Shown here: positions 16,751 through 25,600 of the stretch, piece after piece | How the letters are laid out: every line of letters starts with the position of its first letter | Position numbering within the stretch: the first letter of the stretch is position 1 | DNA from: Streptomyces sp. UNOC14_S4 | GTDB lineage: Bacteria; Actinomycetota; Actinomycetes; Streptomycetales; Streptomycetaceae | Length of the DNA: 47,815 bases | NCBI RefSeq assembly: GCF_020740835.1 | Contig: NZ_JAINFC010000004.1 | Location: 1 to 47,815, forward strand | Direction of reading: 5' to 3' | Program-made: the position numbers and the translations under genes | The notes under the pieces: model-generated | Told to the model about the DNA's origin: nothing | Database searches by the model: none | Seen by the model: only the letters and a program-made list of their open reading frames with translations

Positions 16751-16933
16751 GCGGAGACCACGCGCCATGACGCTCTGAACGCTGGTGCGCTTCGTGTGGT
16801 GCCGGCGGCAGCCGCCGCCCACGGCCAGGCGTACTCCCGCGGCCGGACGGGGATCGCCCGGGCGCTCGTGGTCGCCTCCCTGCCCGGCTCCCTGGGAGTG
16901 GTCCTCCTCGCCACCGGCCTGCCGGGCACCTGA
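16751..16933 (+). pseudogene. Possible remnant or broken small membrane-protein gene
   Basis: Between the radical SAM gene and hemY, codons 16799-16933 read VPAAAAAHGQAYSRGRTGIARALVVASLPGSLGVVLLATGLPGT in one frame. Almost every third position is G or C and there is one hydrophobic segment. This frame has no ribosome site of its own. A nearby ATG at 16767 with GGAG upstream meets a TGA after three codons in another frame. The pattern is what a frameshifted small transmembrane-protein gene would give, but it may be chance. Confidence 0.25.
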
Positions 16934-16994
16934 CGCACCTGACGCCCCGTCATCGACACCCTGACACCCGACCCCGACCGGCCAGGAGGCCCTC

Positions 16995-18380
16995 GTGCAA
17001 TCAGTAGTCATCATCGGCGGCGGCGTCAGCGGCCTGACCGCGGCGTGGCACCTCAGGTCCGAGGCCGAGGTCACCGTCGTGGAGGCCGGCCCGCGGCCGG
17101 GCGGCATCCTGCGCTCCGGCACCGTCGCGGGCGTCCCCGTCGACGACGGCGCGGAGGCGATGCTTGCCCTGCGCCCGGAGGCGGTGGACCTCGCGAAGGC
17201 CGTCGGGCTCGGCGACGACCTCGTCACGCCCACGCGAGCCCCCGTCACCATGTGGACGCGGGGCACTCTGCGCGCCCTGCCCGCGGGCCACGTCATGGGG
17301 ATACCCACGGACCTCGCGGCGCTGCGGGACACCGGCCTGCTGTCGCCCGAGGGCCTGGCCCGGCTCGCGCGCGAGGAAGAGCTTCCCGCCGCGCCCCTGG
17401 ACGGCGACACGAGCGTCGGGGCGTATCTCACGGACCGGCTCGGCTGGGAGGCGGTGGACCGGCTCGTCGAGCCGTTGCTCGGCGGGGTCTACGCGGGGCG
17501 GGCGGACCGGATCTCGCTGCGCGCCGCACTGCCCGGGGTCGCGGACATCGCCGCCCGGGGCGGTTCACTGCTCGCCGCCCTGCGATCCCGTAAGCCGTCC
17601 GGGGCAGGGGCGCCGCCCGCCGTGATGCAGGGGCTGCGCGGCGGACTGGCACGCCTGCCCCACGCCCTGGCCGACACCTGCGGGGTGCGGGTGCTCACCG
17701 GGACCCGGGTGCGGGAACTGCGCCGCACCGCCACCGGCTGGCAGGTGGCCCTCTCCGGCTCCTCCCGCCGCGGGCTGGAGGCCGACGCCGTGATCCTGGC
17801 CGCCCCGGCCTACGCCGCCGCCCCGCTGCTGCGGCCGCACGCGCCCGCGGCGGCCCGCGAGCTGAGCGCGATCGAGCACGCGAGCATGGCACTGGTGACC
17901 CTGGCCTTCGAGCGCGCGCAGCTGCCGGGGGTGCCCCGAGGCAACGGATTCCTCGTCCCGCCCGTCGAGGGCAAGGCCGTCAAGGCCGCCACCTTCCTCA
18001 CCAACAAGTGGCAGTGGCTCGCCGAGGCCGCCCCCGGGACGTTCATCCTGCGCGCCTCCGTCGGGCGGCTGGGCGAGGAGTCCCTGCTCGGCCGGGAGGA
18101 CGGCGAGCTGGCGGCCGTCTGCCTCGCGGAACTGTCGGAGATCCTGGGTCCCTTGGGCCGGCCGCTCGACTTCCATGTCTCACGGTGGGCGCGGGGGCTG
18201 CCGCAGTACTCCGTGGGACATCTCGACAGGGTGCGCACGATCCGCGACGCCGTGGCCGGGCTGCCCGGTCTGGAGGTGTGCGGGGCCGCGTACGAGGGCG
18301 TGGGCATCGCCGCCTGTGTCGCCGGGGCGCGCGACGCCGCCCTGCGCACGCTGGGGCGGACCGCCGGGAGCGGCCTGTGA
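16995..18380 (+). CDS. hemY: Protoporphyrinogen/coproporphyrinogen oxidase (HemY/CgoX)
   Basis: This 461-residue FAD enzyme begins VVIIGGGVSGLTAAWHL (Rossmann GxGxxG). It has VDDGAEAMLA, VEPLLGGVYAGRADRISLRAALP (a strong HemY signature), GLRGGLARLPHALAD and a C-terminal FAD-contact segment GLEVCGAAYEGVGIAACVAGAR. In actinobacteria this enzyme oxidises coproporphyrinogen III in the coproporphyrin-dependent haem pathway. GTG 16995 follows AGGAGG. Its stop overlaps the start of the DsbA-like gene (GTGA). The rest of the haem genes (hemE, cpfC, chdC) are not in the window, so this may be the main or a second copy. Confidence 0.88.
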   Translation: MQSVVIIGGGVSGLTAAWHLRSEAEVTVVEAGPRPGGILRSGTVAGVPVDDGAEAMLALRPEAVDLAKAVGLGDDLVTPTRAPVTMWTRGTLRALPAGHVMGIPTDLAALRDTGLLSPEGLARLAREEELPAAPLDGDTSVGAYLTDRLGWEAVDRLVEPLLGGVYAGRADRISLRAALPGVADIAARGGSLLAALRSRKPSGAGAPPAVMQGLRGGLARLPHALADTCGVRVLTGTRVRELRRTATGWQVALSGSSRRGLEADAVILAAPAYAAAPLLRPHAPAAARELSAIEHASMALVTLAFERAQLPGVPRGNGFLVPPVEGKAVKAATFLTNKWQWLAEAAPGTFILRASVGRLGEESLLGREDGELAAVCLAELSEILGPLGRPLDFHVSRWARGLPQYSVGHLDRVRTIRDAVAGLPGLEVCGAAYEGVGIAACVAGARDAALRTLGRTAGSGL

Positions 18381-19123
18381 ACGCGCGGACCGCTGTCACG
18401 CGGCGCGCGAAGACCCGCCGGTACGCGCTGACCGGCCTCGCCGCCGCCACCGCCCTGGGGCTGGCGGCGGGTGCCGGCTGGTACCTGGGCGCGCCCGCCG
18501 GGAGGTCCGGGGCCGCGGAACGGCCCGCCACCGCACCCGCGCACACCTCGGGCGAGGGCGGCACCGTCATCCCCTACGGCACGGCCGACGCCGGGCACAC
18601 GCTGTCCGTCTGGCTCGACCCGCGCTGTCCGTACTGCGCCGTTGTCGAGAAGGGGCTCGGAAGGACCTTCGGGGAACTCGCCGACAGGAAGGTGTTCAGG
18701 ATCGAGTACCACTTCGCGACCTTCCTGGACGGCGCCCTCGGCGGCAAGGGCTCGAAGCGCGCCCTCAACGCGCTCGGCGCGGCGGCGGACGAGAGCCCCG
18801 GGAAGTTCATGGCGTACGCCGAAGCCCTGTTCACCCACCAGCCGGACGACGAGAAGGACGACAAGTTCGGCTCGACCGCGACCCTGCTGGACCTGGCCGA
18901 CCGGATCGACGGGCTGCGCACGCCCGCCTTCAACAAGGCGGTCAAGGAACTCACGTACATGCCGTGGGTGGAGAAGGTGTCATCGGCCTTCTACACGAGC
19001 GGTGAGAAGGGCACCCCCGTCGTCAAGCTCGACGGCCGGCCCCTGAACGTGCTCTCCGGCGACGGCACTTCCTCCGTGACGCCCGCCGAGTTCACGGAGC
19101 TGGTCGGCAGAGCCGCGTCGTGA
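18377..19123 (+). CDS. DsbA-like thioredoxin-fold protein, membrane-anchored
   Basis: This 248-residue protein has one N-terminal membrane segment (about residues 17-37), an extracytoplasmic linker and a DsbA-type thioredoxin domain with the redox motif LDPRCPYCAVVEKG. A cis-proline segment GEKGTPVVKLDG lies near the C-terminus, and the helical insertion expected of DsbA is present. It probably oxidises or isomerises thiols outside the membrane. GTG 18377 overlaps the hemY stop (GTGA), so it is translationally coupled. Operon membership hints at haem delivery or cytochrome-related redox work, but that is inference. A strong terminator follows. Confidence 0.82.
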   Translation: MNARTAVTRRAKTRRYALTGLAAATALGLAAGAGWYLGAPAGRSGAAERPATAPAHTSGEGGTVIPYGTADAGHTLSVWLDPRCPYCAVVEKGLGRTFGELADRKVFRIEYHFATFLDGALGGKGSKRALNALGAAADESPGKFMAYAEALFTHQPDDEKDDKFGSTATLLDLADRIDGLRTPAFNKAVKELTYMPWVEKVSSAFYTSGEKGTPVVKLDGRPLNVLSGDGTSSVTPAEFTELVGRAAS

Positions 19124-19140
19124 GCGATCGTCGCGCGTAC

Positions 19141-19179
19141 GCGTACGGCCCGCGGGTGGTGAACCCGCGGGCCGTACGC
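19141..19179. terminator. Perfect 17-bp hairpin terminator
   Basis: The arms at 19141-19157 and 19163-19179 (GCGTACGGCCCGCGGGT and its complement) pair without mismatch around the loop GGTGA. It lies between the convergent DsbA-like and permease genes and can stop transcription from both sides. Confidence 0.85.
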
Positions 19180-19196
19180 GCAGCCGTGCGCTCCTG

Positions 19197-20720
19197 TCAC
19201 ATGACGACCGCGCCGAGGACCATGAAGCCGGACACCGCGACGAGCAGGATGCCCATCAGCGGCCCCATGAAGCGCAGGTACCGGTCGTAGCGCACCTTGG
19301 ACAGGGCCAGGCCGCCCATCACGACCGCGGATGTCGGGGTGACGAGGTTGACCCACCCGGAGGCCGACTGGTACGCGGTGACGACCAGGGAACGGCTCAC
19401 TCCGGCGAAGTCGGCGAGCGGGGCGAGGATCGGCATGGCCAGGGCCGCGTGCCCCGAGGAGGAGGGGACCAGGAAAGCCAGCGGCATGTTCACCAGGAAC
19501 ATCAGCACGGCGAAGAAGCCCGACGAGGTGCCCGAGACCACGCCGTGCAGCGCGTCGAGGATGGAGTCGGTGACGCTGGCGTTGTTCATGATGACGGTGA
19601 CACCGCGCGCCAGCATGATGATGAGGGCCGCGCCGATGAAGTCCCCGGCACCCGCGACGATCGCGTTCGCGGTGCCCTTCTCGCCGAGCCCGGCGATGAG
19701 GCCGACGGCGACGGCGGCCACGATGAACAGGGCGGCGAGCTCGGGGAAGTACCAGCCCAGGGTGGGCAGGAAGGTGACGTGGAGGTCCGCCCAGGGGATC
19801 ACCGCGAAGATCATGAAGAGGAACGTGGCCGCGAAGACCGCGAGCACGAGCCGCTGCCGCGCCGGGAGGCGGCCCTCGGCGCCGCCCGCCGCCTTGAGTT
19901 CCTCGTCCTCGGGTAGGGGTGCGACCAGGGAGCGCGTCGGGTCCCCGAGCACGCGGTTGGCATAGCGCACGAGGTACACCGCGGCCACGGCGGTCAGGAC
20001 GGCCCACATCAGCAGGCGCAGCACGATGCCGTCCCCGGTGCCGATGCCGGCGCTGTCGGACGCGACGCCGGTGGCGAAGGGGTTCACGGTGGAGGCGAGT
20101 GTGCCCACTCCGGCGCCGACCATGATGACGGTCGCGCCGACCATCCTGTCGTAGCCGAGTTTGAGCATGAGCGGCACCATCAGCCCGTAGAAGCCGAGCG
20201 TCTCCTCGGCCATGCCGTAGGTGGTGCCGCCGAGCGAGAAGAGGGCGAGCAGCACCACCAGCAGCAGGGTCCGGTGGCGGCGGAGCCGCTCGGCGAGCCG
20301 GGCGACCCCGCTGGTGAGGGCGCCGGTCCGCAGGGTGACGGTGATGAAGGCGCCGACGGCGAGGACGAACAGGAACACCCCCGCCGCGCCGAAGAACTGG
20401 CCGCTGCCGCCCGGCGCGGTGAGTCCGGAGTGCGCGTCGGTGACGCCGTACAGGCCGTTCACGGGCGAGAGGAAGAGGTCCTTGAGCCGGCTCCCGAAGC
20501 CCTGGGTCAGCGTCACGGAGTGGTAGGTGCCGGGGACCGGCGCGCCGTTCTTGGTGTCGTAGCGGCCCGGGGGGATGACGAAGGTCAGGCCCCAGACCAC
20601 GACGGTGACCGCGGCCAGGACGGTGTAGGCGGAGGGGAAGCGGAGGCCGCGCCGTGGCGGGCCGGGTTCGGGTTCCCTGTCCGGGCCCGCGGGGACCGGT
20701 GCGGACGCGGTGGTGGTCAC
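19197..20720 (-). CDS. YfcC-family permease, probable arginine/ornithine exchanger
   Basis: This 507-residue protein has about 12 membrane segments and the YfcC/DcuC-like signatures FVIPPGRYDTKNGAPVPGTY, GTTYGMAEETLGFYGLMVPL, VGAGVGTLASTVNPFATGVAS, FLVPSSSGHAALAMPILAPLADFAGVSRSLVVTAYQSASG and NLVTPTSAVVMGGLAL. It is last in an arcA-arcB-arcC-permease order and its GTG start overlaps the arcC stop (GTGA). It therefore very likely replaces ArcD, exchanging arginine for ornithine, although its family differs from the classical APC-type ArcD. Substrate assignment rests on context. Confidence 0.82.
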   Translation of the reverse strand: MTTTASAPVPAGPDREPEPGPPRRGLRFPSAYTVLAAVTVVVWGLTFVIPPGRYDTKNGAPVPGTYHSVTLTQGFGSRLKDLFLSPVNGLYGVTDAHSGLTAPGGSGQFFGAAGVFLFVLAVGAFITVTLRTGALTSGVARLAERLRRHRTLLLVVLLALFSLGGTTYGMAEETLGFYGLMVPLMLKLGYDRMVGATVIMVGAGVGTLASTVNPFATGVASDSAGIGTGDGIVLRLLMWAVLTAVAAVYLVRYANRVLGDPTRSLVAPLPEDEELKAAGGAEGRLPARQRLVLAVFAATFLFMIFAVIPWADLHVTFLPTLGWYFPELAALFIVAAVAVGLIAGLGEKGTANAIVAGAGDFIGAALIIMLARGVTVIMNNASVTDSILDALHGVVSGTSSGFFAVLMFLVNMPLAFLVPSSSGHAALAMPILAPLADFAGVSRSLVVTAYQSASGWVNLVTPTSAVVMGGLALSKVRYDRYLRFMGPLMGILLVAVSGFMVLGAVVM

Positions 20721-21670
20721 GGCCGGGCCTCCGCATCGTCGTTGCCGTCCTCGGGGTAGCGGCCGCTGGGGGTGACGAGGGTGCCCGCGGTGCCGTCGAG
20801 CATGGCCGCCGCGTCGGCCAGGGCCCCGATGGCGGCGAAACCGCCGGTGAGCTCCACGAACCGGCACACGGCCTCCACCTTGGGGCCCATGGACCCGGCC
20901 GGGAACCGCTCCGCGCGCAGCCGGGCGGGGGTCGTGCGGCCGATGGGTTCCGCGTCGGGGGTGCCGTAGCCGCGGACGACCCGGGGCACGTCGGTCAGCA
21001 GCAGCAGCGCGTCGGCGTCCAGCGCCTCCGCCAGCAGGGAGGCGGTGAGGTCCTTGTCGACCACGGCCTCGACCCCGGTCAGCCGCCCCTGCTCGTCGCG
21101 GATCACGGGGACGCCTCCGCCGCCGGCGCAGACGGCCACGGCTCCGGAGGTGAGCAGGAGGCGGATCAGCCGTGTCTCGACGACGCGCTGCGGGTCGGGG
21201 GACGGTACGACCCGGCGCCAGTGCGGGCCGTCGGCCTTCACCGTCCAGCCGCGTTCGGCGGCGAGGCGTTCGGCCTCCTCGCGCGCGTAGACGGGGCCGA
21301 CGAACTTGGCGGGGTCGGCGAAGGCGGGGTCGGCGGCCGAGACGAGAGTCTGGTTGAGCAGGGCGCACACCTGGCGGCCGGGGAGGGCGTTCTGCAGGGA
21401 CTGCAGCAGCCAGTAGCCGATCATGCCCTGGGTCTCGGCGCCGAGGACGTCGAAGGGGTAGGGGGAGGTGAGGGAGCGGTCGGCCGCGCTCTGGAGGGCG
21501 AGCAGGCCGACCTGGGGGCCGTTGCCGTGGGTGATGACGAGTTCGTGCTGCCCGGCCAGGGGGGCCAGGGCGGCCACGGCCGCCCTGACGTTGGCCTGCT
21601 GCACGGCCGCGTCCGGGCGGTCTCCCCTGCGGAGCAGGGCATTGCCGCCGAGGGCGACGACGACGCGCAT
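20717..21670 (-). CDS. arcC: Carbamate kinase
   Basis: This 317-residue enzyme starts MRVVVALGGNALLRRGD, followed by LVITHGNGPQVGLLALQ, DVLGAETQGMIGYWLLQ and GGGGVPVI, with DKDLTASLLAEALDAD and AGSMGPKVEAVCRFVE near the end. These are hallmark carbamate kinase segments. It transfers phosphate from carbamoyl phosphate to ADP, the ATP-yielding last step of the arginine deiminase pathway. AGGAGAG lies just before ATG 21670. It is 48 bp downstream of the ornithine carbamoyltransferase gene and overlaps the permease start, so it belongs to one operon. Confidence 0.92.
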   Translation of the reverse strand: MRVVVALGGNALLRRGDRPDAAVQQANVRAAVAALAPLAGQHELVITHGNGPQVGLLALQSAADRSLTSPYPFDVLGAETQGMIGYWLLQSLQNALPGRQVCALLNQTLVSAADPAFADPAKFVGPVYAREEAERLAAERGWTVKADGPHWRRVVPSPDPQRVVETRLIRLLLTSGAVAVCAGGGGVPVIRDEQGRLTGVEAVVDKDLTASLLAEALDADALLLLTDVPRVVRGYGTPDAEPIGRTTPARLRAERFPAGSMGPKVEAVCRFVELTGGFAAIGALADAAAMLDGTAGTLVTPSGRYPEDGNDDAEARP

Positions 21671-21718
21671 GGTTCTCTCCTGTTGGACGATCAGTCGTGA
21701 AGGCTCGGTCGGGAAGGC

Positions 21719-22720
21719 TCAGTCGCCGAGGGTGGCGACGAGGACGGCCTTGATGGTGTGCACGCGGTTCTCGGCCTGGTCGAAGACGATGGAGTGCGAG
21801 GACTCGAAGACCTCGTCGGTGACTTCGAGGGCCTTCATGCCGGTGCGGGCCAGGACTTCGGCGCCCACGGTGGTCTCCGCGTCGTGGAAGGCGGGGAGGC
21901 AGTGCAGGAACTTCACCCGGGGGTTGCCGGTCGCGGCGAGCACCTTCGAGGTCACCTGGTAGGGCTTGAGCAGGGCGATGCGCTCGTCCCAGATCTCCTT
22001 GGGCTCGCCCATGGACACCCACACGTCGGTGTAGAGGAAGTCCGCTCCGGCGACGCCCTCTTCGAGGTCCTCGGTGAGGGTGATCCGGGCCCCGGTGTCC
22101 TCCGCGACGCGCTGGGCCTCCTTGACCACGTCGGGCGCGTTGCGCAGGCTCCCGGGGCCGACCATGCGGACGTCCATGCCGAACATGGCTCCCGCGACCA
22201 GCAGGGAGTTGCCGACGTTGTTGCGGGCGTCGCCGAGGTAGGCGAAGGAGACGTCGTGCAGGGGCTTGTCGGTGTGCTCCCACATGGTGAGGACGTCGGC
22301 CAGGGACTGGGTGGGGTGCCACTCGTCCGTCAGGCCGTTCCACACGGGCACGCCCGAGTAGTCGGCCAGTTGCTCCACGATGTCCTGGCTGCTGCCGCGG
22401 TACTCGATGCCGTCGTACATCCGGCCGAGGACGCGCGCGGTGTCCTTGATGGACTCCTTGTGCCCGATCTGCGAGCCCGCCGGCTCCAGGTAGGTGACGT
22501 GGGCACCCTGCTGGTGGGCCGCGGTCTCGAAGGCGCAGCGGGTGCGGGTGGAGGTCTTCTCGAAGATCAGGGCGATGTTCCTGCCCCGCAGCCGCTGCTG
22601 CTCGGTGCCCGCGTGGCGGGCGGTCTTCAGCCTGGCGGACAGGTCGAGCAGGAAGCGGAGTTCGGCCGGCGTGAAGTCGGTCTCCTTGAGGAAGCTGCGG
22701 TGGCGCAGGTTGAGAGCCAT
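21719..22720 (-). CDS. arcB: Ornithine carbamoyltransferase, catabolic context
   Basis: This 333-residue enzyme has the carbamoyl phosphate motif STRTRCAFE, the [16 protein letters not shown] segment (HPTQ) and the ornithine-side motif [10 protein letters not shown]. In this operon it should run in the phosphorolytic direction, turning citrulline and phosphate into ornithine and carbamoyl phosphate. ATG 22720 follows AAGGAGA. The 36-bp gap to arcA shows no terminator. The sequence alone does not distinguish anabolic ArgF from catabolic ArcB; gene order decides it. Confidence 0.92.
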   Translation of the reverse strand: MALNLRHRSFLKETDFTPAELRFLLDLSARLKTARHAGTEQQRLRGRNIALIFEKTSTRTRCAFETAAHQQGAHVTYLEPAGSQIGHKESIKDTARVLGRMYDGIEYRGSSQDIVEQLADYSGVPVWNGLTDEWHPTQSLADVLTMWEHTDKPLHDVSFAYLGDARNNVGNSLLVAGAMFGMDVRMVGPGSLRNAPDVVKEAQRVAEDTGARITLTEDLEEGVAGADFLYTDVWVSMGEPKEIWDERIALLKPYQVTSKVLAATGNPRVKFLHCLPAFHDAETTVGAEVLARTGMKALEVTDEVFESSHSIVFDQAENRVHTIKAVLVATLGD

Positions 22721-22756
22721 GTCGGTGTCTCCTTGGATCGGTGAGGGGCCGGGCGG

Positions 22757-23980
22757 TCAGACGGCTTCGCGCTCGATGGGGCAGCTCATGCAGCGCGGCC
22801 CGCCGCGGCCGCGGCCGAGTTCGCTGCCGCGGATGGTGATGACCTCGATGCCGTTCTTGCGCAGGTGGGTGTTGGAGGTGACGTTGCGCTCGTAGGCGAC
22901 GACGACGCCGGGTTCCACGGCGAGGACGTTGCAGCCGTCGTCCCACTGCTCGCGCTCGGCGGAGTGGATGTCCTGGGTCGCCGTGTGCACGGTGACCGAG
23001 GACAGGCCGAGCGCGTCGGCGATGGCGTGGTGCATGTCCCGCGGGTCGTGGTCGGTGATGTTCAGCCTGGCGCCGTCCGTGCCGGGTTCGATCGTGCAGG
23101 AGGGCAGCATGCCCAGGCCGGCGTACTGGGTGAAGGTGTCGCCGCTGACCATGGTCAGCACGGTGTCGAGGTGCATGAAGCTGCGCTTCTTGGGCATTTC
23201 CAGGGCCACGACGCGCTGTGCCGAGCCCGCGGCGAACATCCGCAGGGCCAGTGCCTCGACGGCCTGCGGAGTGGTGCGTTCGCTCATGCCGACCAGGACC
23301 GCGCCGTTGCCGATGACCAGGACGTCGCCGCCCTCGATCGTGGACGGGTGGTCGGCCTGGCCGCCGGACCACAGGCGGTGTTCCTGCTTCTCGAAGAGCG
23401 GGTGGTACCGGTAGATCGCCTCGAAGTGCACGGTCTCGCGGCGGCGGGCGCGCTTCTTCATGGGGTTCACGCTCACGCCGTCGTACACCCAGCAGGAGGT
23501 GTCGCGGGTGAAGAGGTGGTTGGGCAGCGGGGCGAGGACGAAGTCGTCCGGCGCCAGGGTGTGCAGCCGTACGCTGCGGACGGCGCCGAGGCGCTGCACG
23601 GATTCGCGCTTGGTCATCCCGCCGATGAGGTGCGCCGCCATCTCGGCCGGTGCGAGGGTGCCGAAGGTGTCCCGCAGGCGGTCCGTCGCCAGCGGTCCGA
23701 AGTCCCGCTCGTCGAAGACGCGGTCGAGGACCAGGCCGCGTGCGGCGGGTACGGCCAGGGCCTCGGTGAGCAGGTCGGCCAGGTAGTGCACCTGCACGCC
23801 GCGGTCCCGCAGGGTGTCGGCGAACGCGTCGTGCTCCTCGCGGGCTCGCTTGACCCACAGCACGTCGTCGAAGAGGAGGTCGTCCTTGTTCGTGGGGGTC
23901 AGACGCTTCAGTTCCAGGTCGGGCCGGTGCAGGATCACCTGGCGCAGCCGGCCGGTCTCGGAATCGACGTGGAAGTTCAT
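22757..23980 (-). CDS. arcA: Arginine deiminase
   Basis: This 407-residue guanidino-group hydrolase converts arginine to citrulline and ammonia. Visible hallmarks are [50 protein letters not shown] (catalytic Glu), [32 protein letters not shown] (catalytic His) and [10 protein letters not shown] with the nucleophilic Cys near the C-terminus. AGGAGAG precedes ATG 23980. It is the first gene of the arc operon, transcribed away from an Acg-like nitroreductase across a region with a DosR-type box. Confidence 0.93.
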   Translation of the reverse strand: MNFHVDSETGRLRQVILHRPDLELKRLTPTNKDDLLFDDVLWVKRAREEHDAFADTLRDRGVQVHYLADLLTEALAVPAARGLVLDRVFDERDFGPLATDRLRDTFGTLAPAEMAAHLIGGMTKRESVQRLGAVRSVRLHTLAPDDFVLAPLPNHLFTRDTSCWVYDGVSVNPMKKRARRRETVHFEAIYRYHPLFEKQEHRLWSGGQADHPSTIEGGDVLVIGNGAVLVGMSERTTPQAVEALALRMFAAGSAQRVVALEMPKKRSFMHLDTVLTMVSGDTFTQYAGLGMLPSCTIEPGTDGARLNITDHDPRDMHHAIADALGLSSVTVHTATQDIHSAEREQWDDGCNVLAVEPGVVVAYERNVTSNTHLRKNGIEVITIRGSELGRGRGGPRCMSCPIEREAV

Positions 23981-24471
23981 GGCTCTCCTGAAACGGGAGC
24001 GACGGGCGTCGGCTCCGGTGCGTCGGATGCGCTCGCCCTCCGGAAGTCCGGAATCCGCCTGTGAGGGCGCTTCCGGCTGTCACTTGAACCGTGTCACAGC
24101 CGCACCATGCGAACCGAGCGACAGACGGGCCCCAGTGGGGGCCTGCCCGGTACCCATCCGGGGGCCTGTTCAGCCATGCGGCCGGGTCTCACCGGCCCAT
24201 TCCCCGGCCACCGGCAAGTGGAGCTGACGCTCCGTCATTTCGGGCGGCGCGCAGAGGCGCGCACCGCCTGCCCCGTCACCGGCCCGCGGTCCTGGGCCGA
24301 TGGGCCCCCGCGTCCGGTCCGGACCGCCTTCGTCCGCCTCCCCTCGCAGATCAGGGCCGGTCTCCCGGCATCCGAGGCCCGCCGGCCCCTGGCCGGGCCC
24401 GCGTCGGCGGCGAAGGCTTGGAGCAGCACCCGTACCGGCCGTCACGGCTCAGGATGGAAGGAAGGATCGCG
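23981..24471. other. 491-bp divergent region, arcA / Acg-like nitroreductase
   Basis: No gene is supported here. It contains the 14-bp box at 24294-24307, a nearby 12-bp palindrome CGGTCCGGACCG (24315-24326) and an inverted repeat GGCCCC-AGTG-GGGGCC near 24128-24143. Confidence 0.5.
24294..24307. promoter_or_regulatory. DosR/OsdR-type box, arcA / nitroreductase region
   Basis: GGGCC-GATG-GGCCC has perfect 5-bp arms with a 4-bp centre, the 5-4-5 geometry of the mycobacterial DosR box. It lies 165 bp upstream of the nitroreductase start and 314 bp upstream of arcA. Confidence 0.6.
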
Positions 24472-25488
24472 ATGCGTGTCCCCGACATCGACGCCACCGC
24501 CATCGAAACGCTCATCTCCGCCGCGGTGGCCGCGCCATCGATCCACAACTCCCAGCCATGGCGGTTCCGGCTGGACCCGGACACTCCCGCGGTGGAGGTC
24601 TGCGCCGCGCGACGGCGCTCGCTGCCGCTGGCGGACCCGGTGCGCCGGGCCCTGCACCTCTCCGTGGGGGCCGCGGTGTTCAACCTCCGGGTGGCGGCCG
24701 CGCACCTGGGCTGGGAACCGGACGTGCGCCTGCTGCCGGAGGGGGACGACCCCGACCTCCTCGCCACCGTGCGCCTCACCGCTCCCCGGGACGACCGCCT
24801 GGCGCATCCGGCCCTGTACGACGCCATCGCGCGGCGGCACACCAGCCGGCTGCCCTTCACGGGCCGTCCCGTGCCGGAGTCGGTGGTGGCGGAGATGGCC
24901 TCCGCCGTACGCGTCGAGGGCGCCCAGGTGCACTTCCCGGGCATCGTGGAGACCAAGGCCCTGCTGGGCCTGACCGCAGAGGCCGAGCGGCGCAACCACG
25001 CCGACCGGTGGCGCGTCGCGGAGAGCCGGGCCTGGGTCGTCCCGGCCGGTGCGGGGCCCTACGGGGTCCCGGTCACGGCGCTCGGCCCCCGCGACACCGC
25101 GCGGCGGATGCCGATGCGCGACTTCACGGGCACCGCCGACACCCCCCGCACGCCCGCCCTGCGCTTCGAGCGCCACGCGCAGCTGGCGCTGCTGTGGACG
25201 CGCGACGACCGGCCGCTGGACTGGCTCCGGACCGGGCAGGCCCTGGAGCGCATGCTCCTGCTCGCCACCGCGCGCGGGGTGCGGACCTCGGCACTGCACC
25301 AGGCCCTGGAGTGGCCCGATCTCCGGGAGGAGCTGATGCGACGGTCCCGGCACCCCCAGTTCCTGGTCCGCTTCGGCTACGGGCCCGAGGGCGGGCGGAC
25401 GCCGCGCGCGGGGGCCGGAAGGCGGTCCGGCAGCGCCCCGAAGGGGCGCGAGGAACTGCGCGACCAGCCACGACGCACCCGCGGTTGA
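24472..25488 (+). CDS. Acg-family nitroreductase-like protein
   Basis: This 338-residue protein has the Acg/Rv2032-type opening AAVAAPSIHNSQPWRFRLD, a duplicated nitroreductase-like fold, RRHTSRLPFTGRPVPE in the middle and LRTGQALERMLLLATARGV near the end. Mycobacterial Acg proteins are DosR-regulon members that bind FMN but lack ordinary nitroreductase activity. ATG 24472 follows GGAAGGAAGG. Residues after about 305 are a charged Arg/Gly-rich tail of low complexity. It is divergent from arcA and convergent with adhE. Its dormancy role is inferred from family and context. Confidence 0.82.
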   Translation: MRVPDIDATAIETLISAAVAAPSIHNSQPWRFRLDPDTPAVEVCAARRRSLPLADPVRRALHLSVGAAVFNLRVAAAHLGWEPDVRLLPEGDDPDLLATVRLTAPRDDRLAHPALYDAIARRHTSRLPFTGRPVPESVVAEMASAVRVEGAQVHFPGIVETKALLGLTAEAERRNHADRWRVAESRAWVVPAGAGPYGVPVTALGPRDTARRMPMRDFTGTADTPRTPALRFERHAQLALLWTRDDRPLDWLRTGQALERMLLLATARGVRTSALHQALEWPDLREELMRRSRHPQFLVRFGYGPEGGRTPRAGAGRRSGSAPKGREELRDQPRRTRG

Positions 25489-25537
25489 CCCCCGGCCGGT
25501 CCACGACCACCGCTCCGGCGACGGCCAGCGCGCGAGT

Positions 25538-25585
25538 GGCCGGTGGTGTCCGTCGCCGAGTGCGCGACGGCGGACACCACCGGCC
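25538..25585. terminator. Long hairpin terminator between nitroreductase and adhE
   Basis: GGCCGGTGGTGTCC (25538-25551) pairs with GGACACCACCGGCC (25572-25585), and an inner GTCGC/GCGAC extends the stem past a small bulge. It serves both convergent genes. Confidence 0.75.
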
Positions 25586-25600
25586 GGTCGAGGGGGACGG

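Noticed and set aside
19197..24083. A stop-free frame of about 1,600 codons on the - strand spanning the arc operon
   Set aside because: Only its last part (the YfcC-type permease) is coding. The rest is an out-of-frame shadow of arcA, arcB and arcC, which have clear family motifs in other frames. Such long open shadows are expected at this GC content.
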